Source of the DNA: Brevundimonas sp. ASV9
GTDB lineage: Bacteria > Pseudomonadota > Alphaproteobacteria > Caulobacterales > Caulobacteraceae
DNA length: 34,144 bases
Assembly: GCF_016429195.1 (NCBI RefSeq)
Contig: NZ_JAELUF010000028.1
Span: 1-34,144, forward strand
Direction of reading: 5' to 3'
Made by a program: the position numbers and the translations under genes. Within the stretch, counting starts at the first letter, position 1; each line of letters begins with the position of its first letter. A model generated the notes under the pieces. That model had not been told where the DNA came from. It ran no database searches and saw only the letters and a program-made list of their open reading frames with translations. Shown piece by piece: positions 7,534-15,350 of the stretch.

Positions 7534-8871
7534 CTAAAGCGACAGGGTCAGGTTCAGGGTCTCTCCATTTCTGAGCACGGTCGCCTCGATCGATCCCGAG
7601 GCGCCCTGCAGGGCGGTCGCGGCCGCGCGAGCGTCGGCGACGGGCGCGCCGGCGATGGCGGTGATCACATCGCCGGCCGTCAGTTCGGCCTGGGCGGCGG
7701 GCGAGCCGGCCGAGACGGCCGTGACCTGGGCGCCGCCGTCCTGGTCTCGCAGGGTCGCCCCATAGGCCAGCACCGACTGGGCGCCGACGATCACGGGCTG
7801 ATCAGCGGGTGTCTCGACCGCCAGCGACGTGGTCGCCTCGCGGCCGCCGCGCAGATAGGAGACGCTGAGATCCGAGCCCGGCGCGGCGATGCCGATGGTG
7901 GCGTTGACCGAGCCGGCGTTGGCGACGGGGCGGCCCTGGATCCGGGTAATGACGTCGTTGTGGCGCAGGCCCGCCCGTTCTGCCGGCGATCCCGGCGCGA
8001 CATCGGCGACAACGGCTCCGCGCACGATGCCCAGGTGCAGATCGCGCGCGCGTTCGGCGTTCAGCGAGCCGAAGATGGCCCCGGTCGCGCCGCGCTTGAC
8101 CTCGCCGTTCTTCTTCAGCTGGTCGGCGACGTAGAGCATGATCCGCGTCGGCACGGCGAAGGCGATGCCGTCGTTGCCGCCGCCGAGACCCCCCGACAGG
8201 ATCGAGGTGTTGATGCCGATCAGCCTGCCCCGGCTATCCAGCAGCGGCCCGCCGGAGTTGCCCGAGTTCACGGCCGCGTCGGTCTGGATATAGTCCTCGA
8301 CTGCATCGCCCAAACCTGAGCGGTTCAGGCCCGAGATGACGCCCATGGTCAGGGTCTGGTCCAGGCCCAGCGGATAGCCGACCGCGAAGGCTAGGTCGCC
8401 GGTGCGCAGGGTGTCGGAATCCACCGTCTGGACCTGTTTCAGGTTCAGCGGCCGACCGTCGGGCGTGATGCGCAGCACGGCGATGTCGGTCGCCTTGTCC
8501 GCCCCCACCAGCACGGCGTCGAACAGTCGGCCGTCCGTCAGATCGACGGTGAACTTTCGCCCGCCCTCGACCACGTGATTGTTGGTGATCACCAGCCCCT
8601 CGGCCGCATCGACGATGACGCCGGAGCCGGAGGCGTAGGGTTTGGGATCGGCCGCGTCCGAACTGGGACCGCGCGACTGGCCCAGGGTCGTGACCTGAAC
8701 CACCGCCGGAAGCGAGCCCTCGAGCCCCGACGAGAAGCTGAAGACGCCGCGCCGGGCGTCATAGGGCAGGCCTGCCGCGCCCGATTGCGCCAGCACCTGC
8801 GTCGCTGAGGCCAGCAGGGCCAGGGCGACGGCCATGGAAGAGGCGGGCGATAGGCGGATCGGCATGGGCAT
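7534..8871 (-). CDS. HtrA/DegP-type periplasmic serine endoprotease with two PDZ domains
   Basis: This 445-residue exported protease of family S1C has a signal peptide (about residues 1-28, ending VLAQ). The trypsin-like domain carries the triad His99 (TNNHVVEGG), Asp129 (TDIAVLRI) and Ser206 (GNSGGPLLD). Two PDZ domains follow, at about 260-345 (GSPAERAGLRHNDVITRI) and 360-440 (GSPAAQAELTAGDVITAI). It should degrade or refold misfolded envelope proteins. AAGGA lies only a few bases before the first ATG (8871) but at good distance from a second in-frame ATG at 8865, so translation may begin two codons later. It diverges from the DUF6356 gene across 165 nt. There are many HtrA paralogues, so I give no gene symbol. 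Confidence 0.93.
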   Translation of the reverse strand: MPMPIRLSPASSMAVALALLASATQVLAQSGAAGLPYDARRGVFSFSSGLEGSLPAVVQVTTLGQSRGPSSDAADPKPYASGSGVIVDAAEGLVITNNHVVEGGRKFTVDLTDGRLFDAVLVGADKATDIAVLRITPDGRPLNLKQVQTVDSDTLRTGDLAFAVGYPLGLDQTLTMGVISGLNRSGLGDAVEDYIQTDAAVNSGNSGGPLLDSRGRLIGINTSILSGGLGGGNDGIAFAVPTRIMLYVADQLKKNGEVKRGATGAIFGSLNAERARDLHLGIVRGAVVADVAPGSPAERAGLRHNDVITRIQGRPVANAGSVNATIGIAAPGSDLSVSYLRGGREATTSLAVETPADQPVIVGAQSVLAYGATLRDQDGGAQVTAVSAGSPAAQAELTAGDVITAIAGAPVADARAAATALQGASGSIEATVLRNGETLNLTLSL

Positions 8872-9036
8872 TTCCTTGATCGAACGCCGACCCTAGACCG
8901 AGTTTTCGTTTCTGACGATGGGTCTGAAGCGAGCGGGTCGCGTGTCGGTCACGTCCAATGAACAGATTGCGATGGGGGTTGCGTCGCCGGCCGTCCGGCG
9001 TGACCATGAGGCGACGAAGCAGGGAAGGCCGCCGCC

Positions 9037-9336
9037 ATGAGTCAGACGACGATCGACCGCCGCCGTTCGGGCTCGACCGCGTTCGACCGCCTCTTCCGCG
9101 ACCATCCGCGCGAGGTCGACGAGACCTATTTGCAGCATATGGTCGCCTCGGCCGGTTTCGGCTTCAAGCTGCTGGGTCTGGCGGGCGCCGCCTTCGCCCA
9201 CGCGATCGTGCCGGGCGTGCACAAGGCTACCGTCTCGACCGCGATCCGCAGCATGGCCAAGGACATGGGCGGCCGGGCCGAGGAGGCGCGCGAGACCCGA
9301 ATGCGCGACGCCGGCGTCTGGGACGTGGGGCTCTAA
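9037..9336 (+). CDS. DUF6356 family small protein
   Basis: This 99-residue protein has the pattern of the DUF6356 family: FRDHPREVDETYLQHMVASAGFGFKLL followed by a hydrophobic stretch (LGLAGAAFAHAIVPG) and a basic/acidic tail. The hydrophobic region at about residues 40-60 could be one membrane segment. Function unknown. GGGAAGG lies 8 nt before the ATG. It is divergent from htrA and ends 82 nt before rlmN. Confidence 0.8.
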   Translation: MSQTTIDRRRSGSTAFDRLFRDHPREVDETYLQHMVASAGFGFKLLGLAGAAFAHAIVPGVHKATVSTAIRSMAKDMGGRAEEARETRMRDAGVWDVGL

Positions 9337-9418
9337 GGGCGGTCAAATCCGCCCCGGCCATGCAATCGCCGGGATCCGTGCTATATAGGCCGGCTCAACC
9401 TCACGCAGGATCGCCGCC

Positions 9419-10579
9419 TTGAGCATCACGCTCGATCTTTCGCACGTCTCGAACGCGCCCGCCGTCAAGGCGCCCGTCAATCTCAGCGGTCTGACGCGCG
9501 CCGGCCTGCGCCAGGCCCTGATCGACGCGAACGTCTGTCCGCCCGAGAAGGCCAAGATGCGCGCCAGCCAGGTGTGGAGCTGGATCCACCACTATGGCGT
9601 GACCGAGTTTTCGGCCATGAGCAATGTCGCCAAGGATATGCAGGCCAAGCTGGCCGAGCATTTCACCCTGGCCCGCCCCGAGGTCGTCGAGCGCCAGGTG
9701 TCCAAGGACGGCACGCGCAAATGGCTGATCCGCACCGCGCCGGGCATCGAGATCGAGACGGTCTATATTCCCGACGTGGGCCGGGCCGGCGCCCTGTGCG
9801 TGTCCAGTCAGGTCGGCTGCACCCTGAACTGCACCTTCTGCCACACCGGCACGCAGAAGCTGGTGCGCAATCTGACCGCCGCCGAGATTGTGGCCCAGGT
9901 CCAGGTCGCGCGCGACGACCTGGAGGAATGGCCGTCGCCTAAGGAAGACCGGCGCCTGTCCAACATCGTCTTCATGGGCATGGGCGAGCCGCTCTACAAT
10001 CTGGACCACGTCGCCGACGCCATCGACATCATCTCGGACAATGAGGGCATCGCCCTGTCGCGCCGTCGGATCACGGTGTCGACCTCCGGCGTGGTGCCGC
10101 AGCTTCAGGCCTTGGGCGACCGGACGGCGGCCATGCTGGCCATCAGCTTGCACGCCACCAACGATGCGCTTCGCGACGTGCTGGTGCCGCTGAACAAGAA
10201 GTACCCGCTGGACCAGCTGATGGCGGCGATCCGGGCCTATCCGGGCCTGTCGAACGCGCGGCGGGTGACGTTCGAATACGTCATGCTGAAGGGCGTCAAC
10301 GACAGCCCGGAAGAGGCGCGGGCGCTGCTGAAGCTGATCGAGGGCATTCCAGCCAAGATCAATCTGATCCCGTTCAATCCCTGGCCCGGCGTCGAATACG
10401 AATGCTCGGACTGGAAGACGATCGAACGCTTCGCCGCCATCCTGAACAAGGCCGGCTACGCCAGCCCCATCCGCACCCCTCGCGGGCGCGACATCCTGGC
10501 CGCGTGCGGTCAGCTGAAGTCGGAGAGCGAGAAAATCAGGGCTTCTGCTCTGCGGAAGGCGGAGCAAGAGGCGGCCTGA
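9419..10579 (+). CDS. rlmN: 23S rRNA (adenine-2503-C2)/tRNA (adenine-37-C2) methyltransferase RlmN
   Basis: This radical-SAM methyltransferase of 386 residues methylates C2 of A2503 in 23S rRNA and of A37 in some tRNAs. The cluster cysteines are Cys134, Cys138 and Cys141 (CTLNCTFC, the CxxxCxxC motif). Cys127 (LCVSSQVG) and Cys363 (ILAACGQL) occupy the places of the E. coli methyl-carrying and resolving cysteines. GMGEPLYN and SLHATND are the usual SAM-site motifs. The start is a TTG at 9419, supported by AGGA about 9 nt upstream. A TATATA element at 9382-9387 may be the -10 box. A perfect hairpin follows the stop. Confidence 0.97.
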   Translation: MSITLDLSHVSNAPAVKAPVNLSGLTRAGLRQALIDANVCPPEKAKMRASQVWSWIHHYGVTEFSAMSNVAKDMQAKLAEHFTLARPEVVERQVSKDGTRKWLIRTAPGIEIETVYIPDVGRAGALCVSSQVGCTLNCTFCHTGTQKLVRNLTAAEIVAQVQVARDDLEEWPSPKEDRRLSNIVFMGMGEPLYNLDHVADAIDIISDNEGIALSRRRITVSTSGVVPQLQALGDRTAAMLAISLHATNDALRDVLVPLNKKYPLDQLMAAIRAYPGLSNARRVTFEYVMLKGVNDSPEEARALLKLIEGIPAKINLIPFNPWPGVEYECSDWKTIERFAAILNKAGYASPIRTPRGRDILAACGQLKSESEKIRASALRKAEQEAA

Positions 10580-10585
10580 TCCTGA

Positions 10586-10608
10586 TGCCCTCTCTTGATG
10601 AGAGGGCA
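10586..10608 (+). terminator. Hairpin downstream of rlmN
   Basis: TGCCCTCTC (10586-10594) and GAGAGGGCA (10600-10608) form a perfect 9-bp stem with a TTGAT loop, 6 nt after the rlmN stop. There is no T-tract, so termination strength is uncertain. It could also act as a processing or stability element before the DUF350 gene. Confidence 0.5.
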
Positions 10609-10690
10609 CAACCTTCGGACACATAATGTCACGCAGTGTGTCCCCGGCGCGCTTGCGGATTGGGGCGACAATCGGGCAAGGCGTCTGGGC

Positions 10691-11131
10691 ATGGACCCCT
10701 CCTTGTCGAACGTCCTTTCCAGCGCCGAGGTGCAGGCTTTCGCCTCGGGCTTCCCGGTCATGGTGATGCACCTGATCGTGACCCTGCTGCTGCTCGCGGC
10801 GGGGGCGACGGTCTATGCCCTGCTGACGCCGTGGAAGGAGGTCGCCCTGATCCGTCAGGGCAATGTCGCCGCCGCCATCGCCTTCGCCGGCATTCTGGTG
10901 GGGCTGGCCGTGCCGCTGGCGGTGTCGTTGGCGGTGTCGACCTCGGTGCGCGACATCGCCATCTGGGGCGTGGCGACCGTGGTGCTGCAGCTTCTGGCCT
11001 TCCGGGTCGTGGACCTGCTGCTGACGGGCCTGCCCGAGCGGATCCGCCACGGCGAGATTTCGGCGGCGGTGGTGCTGCTGGGCGCCAAGCTGGCGACGGC
11101 CGTGATCCTGTCCGCCGCGCTGACCGGCTGA
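10691..11131 (+). CDS. DUF350 domain-containing membrane protein
   Basis: This 146-residue inner-membrane protein has four hydrophobic segments, at about residues 21-45, 58-80, 83-102 and 120-145 from the ATG at 10691. The pattern corresponds to the DUF350 (YjfL-like) family: a pair of helix hairpins with GNVAAAIAFAGILVGLAVPLAV as the core motif. The frame is open back to a TTG at 10595, but that overlaps the rlmN hairpin, and the upstream residues are not family-like. Function is not established for the family. The next gene, a membrane-anchored protease, begins 12 nt later, so the two are almost certainly co-transcribed. Confidence 0.85.
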   Translation: MDPSLSNVLSSAEVQAFASGFPVMVMHLIVTLLLLAAGATVYALLTPWKEVALIRQGNVAAAIAFAGILVGLAVPLAVSLAVSTSVRDIAIWGVATVVLQLLAFRVVDLLLTGLPERIRHGEISAAVVLLGAKLATAVILSAALTG

Positions 11132-11143
11132 TCGGCCGGAGCG

Positions 11144-11977
11144 ATGCAGTTTCCCCGCCTGCCGGACTGGGCCATCTACTCAGCGGTGGCGGCCGTGTTT
11201 TTGGCGGTGTCCCTGGGGCGACGCGAGAACGCCGATGCGCCGCCGGTCGCGGAGGCCGACGCCGATGTGGCCGAGGGCGCGCTGTTGGGCCCCATCACCC
11301 CCTTTGACGCCGCCGTAACCGTCGATGCGGGCGAGGCGCCGTTCAAGCCGTCGTCGGGCACGGCCTTCTCCATCGCAGGACGGGGGCGCTGGGTGACGGC
11401 GCGCCATGTCGTCGAAGGGTGTCGCAAGCCGGCGCTGGTGGTCGGCGAGGGGCGGGCGGTCGCAGCCGACGTCCGTCTGGCGCCGCGCGCCGACGTCGCC
11501 TTGCTGATCACCGACGGCGGTCCCGCAGCGCTGCCGGTGGCGGTCGAGGCGCCGCTGCGCAAGGGTCAGCGCGCCTTCCATCCGGGCTTTCCTCAGGGGC
11601 GTCCCGGCGAGGTGACGTCACGCCTGCTGGGGCGCGAGACCTTGAAGGTCTTCGGGCGCGGCGCGCGCGACGAGCCGGTGCTGTCCTGGGCCGAGGTCGG
11701 ACGCACCAACGGGCTTGAGGGCACGTTGTCGGGTCTGTCCGGCGCGCCGGCCCTGGATGCGCAGGGCCGCGTCGTGGGCGTCACCATCGCCGAGGCGCCG
11801 AGGCGGGGCCGGATCTATACGACAGCGCCCGAAACCTTCGGGCCGGCCATTCGCGGCGAACAGACGCCAGCCGACGATGCGCGCGGCCAGACCATCACGA
11901 CCGAGGATTACGGCCAGGTAGCCAACCGGCTGAGGCGCGACCTGCGCGTGGCCCAGGTGGTGTGTCTGTCGGTCTAG
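11144..11977 (+). CDS. Membrane-anchored trypsin-like serine protease
   Basis: This 277-residue protein has an N-terminal hydrophobic segment (about residues 10-25) followed by a charged linker, so it is anchored or exported. The trypsin-like domain has His88 in TARHVVEGC, Asp117 in PRADVALLI and Ser199 in SGLSGAPALD. The serine context is SGAP rather than the usual GDSGGP, as in some HtrA-like Trypsin_2 domains. There is no PDZ domain. Cysteines occur at residue 93 and near the C-terminus. The ATG at 11144 is preceded by GGAG at short distance. It is coupled to the DUF350 gene 12 nt upstream. The physiological substrate is unknown. Confidence 0.85.
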   Translation: MQFPRLPDWAIYSAVAAVFLAVSLGRRENADAPPVAEADADVAEGALLGPITPFDAAVTVDAGEAPFKPSSGTAFSIAGRGRWVTARHVVEGCRKPALVVGEGRAVAADVRLAPRADVALLITDGGPAALPVAVEAPLRKGQRAFHPGFPQGRPGEVTSRLLGRETLKVFGRGARDEPVLSWAEVGRTNGLEGTLSGLSGAPALDAQGRVVGVTIAEAPRRGRIYTTAPETFGPAIRGEQTPADDARGQTITTEDYGQVANRLRRDLRVAQVVCLSV

Positions 11978-11986
11978 CGGACGGAA

Positions 11987-12084
11987 ATTGCACCCGACGA
12001 AAAGGGTGCAATGGCGTGCAATTTGGCGCCAGGAGACGGAAATCGAAGGGATAAATCTCCGCTCGAATTGCACGCGTGCAATTC
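11987..12084. repeat. Cluster of ATTGCAC inverted repeats
   Basis: ATTGCACCC (11987-11995) pairs with GGGTGCAAT (12004-12012) across an 8-nt spacer. A further GTGCAAT half-site follows at 12016-12022. A perfect 20-bp palindrome built from the same half-site, GAATTGCAC-GC-GTGCAATTC, lies at 12065-12084. Five copies of the ATTGCAC core thus lie within about 100 nt. No T-tract follows. Confidence 0.8.
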
Positions 12085-12263
12085 TCGAGGCAGGTCGGCC
12101 CGGCCTTGAGACCCAGGGTCGCGGCTTGGGCAGATCGCAATGTCAAAGATCGGGGATGGATCATATCCCCAATCGAAGCCCGTATGGATGATTGTCGAGG
12201 GCGGCCCGAAAGTCCCTGAAAAGAGACGACTTCGGTCCTGAAAATAGGACGGCTGGCGGCCGA

Positions 12264-12295
12264 CCCCCTCCTTCGCCGCCAGGCGAAGGAGGGGG
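12264..12295. repeat. Long GC-rich hairpin, possible REP-like element or bidirectional terminator
   Basis: CCCCCTCCTTCGC (12264-12276) pairs perfectly with GCGAAGGAGGGGG (12283-12295) around a 6-nt loop. One more C-G pair can close inside the loop. It lies 16 nt beyond the stop codon of the M16 protease gene. Hairpins of this composition are common as dispersed intergenic repeats in Caulobacterales genomes (from memory, not checked here). Confidence 0.65.
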
Positions 12296-12310
12296 CTTGC
12301 CGATCCGGCC

Positions 12311-15175
12311 TTACTTCAGCGAGCCGGTGTTCAGGTTCAGGGCGCCCGCCTCGATGACTTCGAGGTTCGGGTGTTTGGCGCGCAGATCGTCCAGGAACTT
12401 CGAGCCGTCGCCGACGATGACCAGGCTGGCGCGGTTGACCGGCAGGTGTTCAGCGAAGGCGGCCTCGACCTGTTCGGGCGTGACGGCGCGGACCCGGCCG
12501 GCGTAGTCGGCCAGATCGCTCATCGGCAGATCATAGAGCGCCAGGTTGGCGACCAGGGCGCCCAGGCCGTCCACCGTCTCCAGCGAGCGGCCGAAGCCGC
12601 CGATCAGGGTGGCGCGGCGCGGGGCCAGATCGGCCTGGGTCGGGGTCTCGGTTCCCAGCTTGGCGATCTCGGCCAGGATCAGATCGGCGACCTCGTCGGC
12701 GGTCTCGTTCTTGGTCTGGGTCGAGGCCGTGAACAGGCCCGCATCCGCCCGCGCGCCCAGCGACGACGAGGCGCCGTAGGACAGACCGCGCTTGATGCGG
12801 ATTTCCTGGTTCAGGCGCGACGAGAAGCCGCCGCCCAGCAGGGTGTTGCCGACCGTCAGCGGGAAGAAGTCCGCATCGGTGCGCGACACGCCGCGAACGG
12901 CGGCGACGACCGCGGCCTGACCGGCGCCGGGCTGGTTCACCACGACGATGCGCGGCGCCAGGGGCTGGCCGGCCGGATTGGTCGCAGCGGCCGGGGCCGC
13001 GCCGGCCGGGCGCCAGTCGCCGAACGCCTGTTGCGCCAGGGCGCGGGCGGCGGCCGGCGTGATGTCGCCCGAGAAGACCAGGGTCGCGTCCGACGGCCGG
13101 TAGCGGGCGGCGTGGAAGGCGGCGACGTCGGCCGCCGTGATGGCGGGGACCGTCTGCTGGGTGATCGTCGCGCCATAGGGAGCGTCGCCGTAAATGACGC
13201 GGCCGACCGTCATGCCGGCGATGGACGCCGGCTGGCTGAGGGCGACGCGCAGGCCGTCCAGGGTCTGGGCCTGCTGACGTTCAAGCTCTTCGCCGGCGAA
13301 GGTCGGGTTCTTCACCAGATCCGCCATCAGGGAAACGGTCGCCGGGAAGGCGTTCGAGGGCGCGTTGGCATAGACGTTCGAGAAATCGACCCCGGCCGAT
13401 GCGCCCACGCTGGCGCCCAGCTGTTCGATCTGGGTGGCGATTTCGGGCGCGGTCCTGGTCTTGGTGCCCTGGGTCAGAAGCGCGGCGGTCATGGCGGCGA
13501 CGCCGGCCTTGCCCGTCGGATCATCGGACGAACCGGCGTCGAAGCTGAGGCGGGCCGAAACCAGCGGCACGCCGTCGGTCGGGGCGACCAGGACGCGCAG
13601 GCCGTTATCGAGCCGGAAATCGGCGACGGTCGGCGTCACGGGCGCGACCTCGGCGCCCGGCTGGGGCAGGGGCTTACGCTCCGCCTCGGGCAGCAGGACG
13701 GCGGGCGGACCGGCGGGGGCTAGGTCGGCGACCTTCACGGGGGCGTCCACGTTCATCTTCTGAACCGAGGCGGGGTTCTGGTCGTCGGCGGCCAGGAAGG
13801 TGATCGTCGACTGGCGCTCCGGCGTCAGATATTTGCGGGCGACGCGCTGAATGTCGGCGACGGTGACGGCCTGGATCTGGGCGACCTCTTCGTCCGCGGC
13901 GGCGGCCGAGCCGGTGTTGATCAGCGCGAAGCCCAGGGCGGTCGCGCGGTCGTCGACCGTTTCGCGGCTGCGCAGCGTATTGGCGACGATCTCGTTCTTG
14001 GCCTCGGCCAGTTCAGCGTCGCTGACAGGCGTGTCGCGCAGCTTGCCGATCTCTTCGTTCAGGGCGGCGATGCCTTCCTCGGCCGTATGGCCCTGAGCCA
14101 TGATGGCCAGGGCGGACAGATTGCCGGCCTGCTGCGAGAAGTCGGGGGTCGAGCCGATCTGGGCCGCGATCTGCTTGTCATAGACCAGCGAGCGATACAG
14201 GCGGCTGGACTCGCCGGTGGACAAGATGCCGTCCAGAACGGTCAGGGCGGCGCGGTCGGCGTCGGCGTACTTCACCGTCGGCCAGGCGACGACGGCGGCC
14301 GGCAGCGGCACGTTCGGCGCATAGTAGGTGACGTTGCGCGGACCAGTCGGCTCGGGCTCGACGACATTATTGGTCGGGATCGGCGTGGTCGGATTCTTCA
14401 GCGGGCCGAAATACTGATCCACCCAGCGGTCCAGTTGAGCCTGATCGAAGTTGCCGGCCACGATCAGATAGGCGGCGTCGGGACGGTAGTAGGTGGCGTG
14501 GAAGCGGCGCACGTCCTCCAGAGACGAGGCCTCCAGCTCCTCGATCGAGCCGATGCCCGGACGGCGATAGGGGCTGTCCTGATAGATGGTCTCGGGCACG
14601 AACAGGCCGAACAGGCGGCCGTAGGGGTTTGCGAGAATCCGCTGGCGGTATTCCTCCTTCACCACGTCGCGCTCGGCGACGAACGTCGGTTCGTCCACGA
14701 CCAGCGAGCCCATGCGGTCGGCCTCGGCGAACAGCATCCGCTCCAGATGGTTGGCGGGCACAGTCTCGAAATAGGCGGTGGTGTCGTCGGCGGTGAAGGC
14801 GTTGTTGGAACCGCCCACGTCCTCGGTCAGCCGGTCGAAGGTCTCGGGCGGCAGGTTGGTGGTCGATTTGAACATCAGGTGTTCGAACAGGTGGGCGAAG
14901 CCCGAACGGCCGGCCGGATCATCCTTGGAGCCCACCTTGTACCAGACCTGGACCGTGACGTTCGAGGTGTCGGCGTCACGCGCCGAATAGACTTCCAGGC
15001 CGTTCGCCAGAACGCGCTTGGTGAAGCCCAGCGGCGGCACGGTCACGCCCTGCGGCGCCTGCCCGGTCGATTGAACGGCGGCTGCGGCGGGCGCGGCGCC
15101 CTCTGCTAAGGCGGGGGCGGCGAGGCCGAGAAGGAGGGCCGAGGCGGCAGCTGTGGCGATCAGGCGGGATTTCAT
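12311..15175 (-). CDS. Exported M16 family zinc metalloprotease (two-half, pitrilysin-like)
   Basis: This is a 954-residue protein from the ATG at 15175. The frame opens at 15238, but the ATG at 15175 begins a signal peptide (MKSRLIATAAASALLLGLAAPALA). The N-terminal half has the inverted zinc motif His95-Leu-Phe-Glu98-His99 (FAHLFEHLMFKST), with Glu174/175 in VVKEEYRQR as the third ligand region. The C-terminal half, from about residue 530, repeats the M16 fold (FRLDNGLRVLVAPTDGVPLVSARLSFDAG) but lacks HxxEH, as expected for the non-catalytic half. It probably degrades peptides in the periplasm. It diverges from the hybrid histidine kinase. Confidence 0.95.
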   Translation of the reverse strand: MKSRLIATAAASALLLGLAAPALAEGAAPAAAAVQSTGQAPQGVTVPPLGFTKRVLANGLEVYSARDADTSNVTVQVWYKVGSKDDPAGRSGFAHLFEHLMFKSTTNLPPETFDRLTEDVGGSNNAFTADDTTAYFETVPANHLERMLFAEADRMGSLVVDEPTFVAERDVVKEEYRQRILANPYGRLFGLFVPETIYQDSPYRRPGIGSIEELEASSLEDVRRFHATYYRPDAAYLIVAGNFDQAQLDRWVDQYFGPLKNPTTPIPTNNVVEPEPTGPRNVTYYAPNVPLPAAVVAWPTVKYADADRAALTVLDGILSTGESSRLYRSLVYDKQIAAQIGSTPDFSQQAGNLSALAIMAQGHTAEEGIAALNEEIGKLRDTPVSDAELAEAKNEIVANTLRSRETVDDRATALGFALINTGSAAAADEEVAQIQAVTVADIQRVARKYLTPERQSTITFLAADDQNPASVQKMNVDAPVKVADLAPAGPPAVLLPEAERKPLPQPGAEVAPVTPTVADFRLDNGLRVLVAPTDGVPLVSARLSFDAGSSDDPTGKAGVAAMTAALLTQGTKTRTAPEIATQIEQLGASVGASAGVDFSNVYANAPSNAFPATVSLMADLVKNPTFAGEELERQQAQTLDGLRVALSQPASIAGMTVGRVIYGDAPYGATITQQTVPAITAADVAAFHAARYRPSDATLVFSGDITPAAARALAQQAFGDWRPAGAAPAAATNPAGQPLAPRIVVVNQPGAGQAAVVAAVRGVSRTDADFFPLTVGNTLLGGGFSSRLNQEIRIKRGLSYGASSSLGARADAGLFTASTQTKNETADEVADLILAEIAKLGTETPTQADLAPRRATLIGGFGRSLETVDGLGALVANLALYDLPMSDLADYAGRVRAVTPEQVEAAFAEHLPVNRASLVIVGDGSKFLDDLRAKHPNLEVIEAGALNLNTGSLK

Positions 15176-15350
15176 GAGAGGCTCCGAAGCCCGGAACGCC
15201 GGGCGCCGAGACCGTATCAGCGATTGGGCGTCTTGCACCTTACCGAGCTGTAATGAACCGGATAAGGCGCGGGTCGTTCATGGACAAACCCCCGACGGCG
15301 CTCTATTCGCCAATAGGTCGCATCTCAGCGACCACCCAAGCCGAGGACGC

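Larger units (their letters stand above)
11978..12310. other. Convergent intergenic region rich in inverted repeats
   Basis: This is a 333-nt gap between two genes that end here, one from each side, so no promoter is required in it. The left half carries five ATTGCAC half-sites arranged as inverted repeats. The right end has a long GC-rich hairpin. A 67-codon frame at 11988-12191 runs straight through the palindromes and shows no protein-like pattern. Confidence 0.7.

Noticed and set aside
10595..10690. Longer N-terminus for the DUF350 protein from a TTG at 10595
   Set aside because: The TTG lies in the loop of the rlmN hairpin, and the added residues are hydrophilic and not family-like. The ATG at 10691 is a better start.
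9401..11050. 549-codon open frame opposite rlmN and DUF350
   Set aside because: Runs antisense through two clear genes and shows no family-like motif.
11988..12191. 67-codon plus-strand frame in the repeat-rich gap
   Set aside because: It reads through the palindromes, has no ribosome binding site and no protein-like pattern.
15303..15316. CTATT-N4-AATAG inverted repeat before the histidine kinase
   Set aside because: Only 5-bp arms; likely to occur by chance and not placed in a recognisable promoter.
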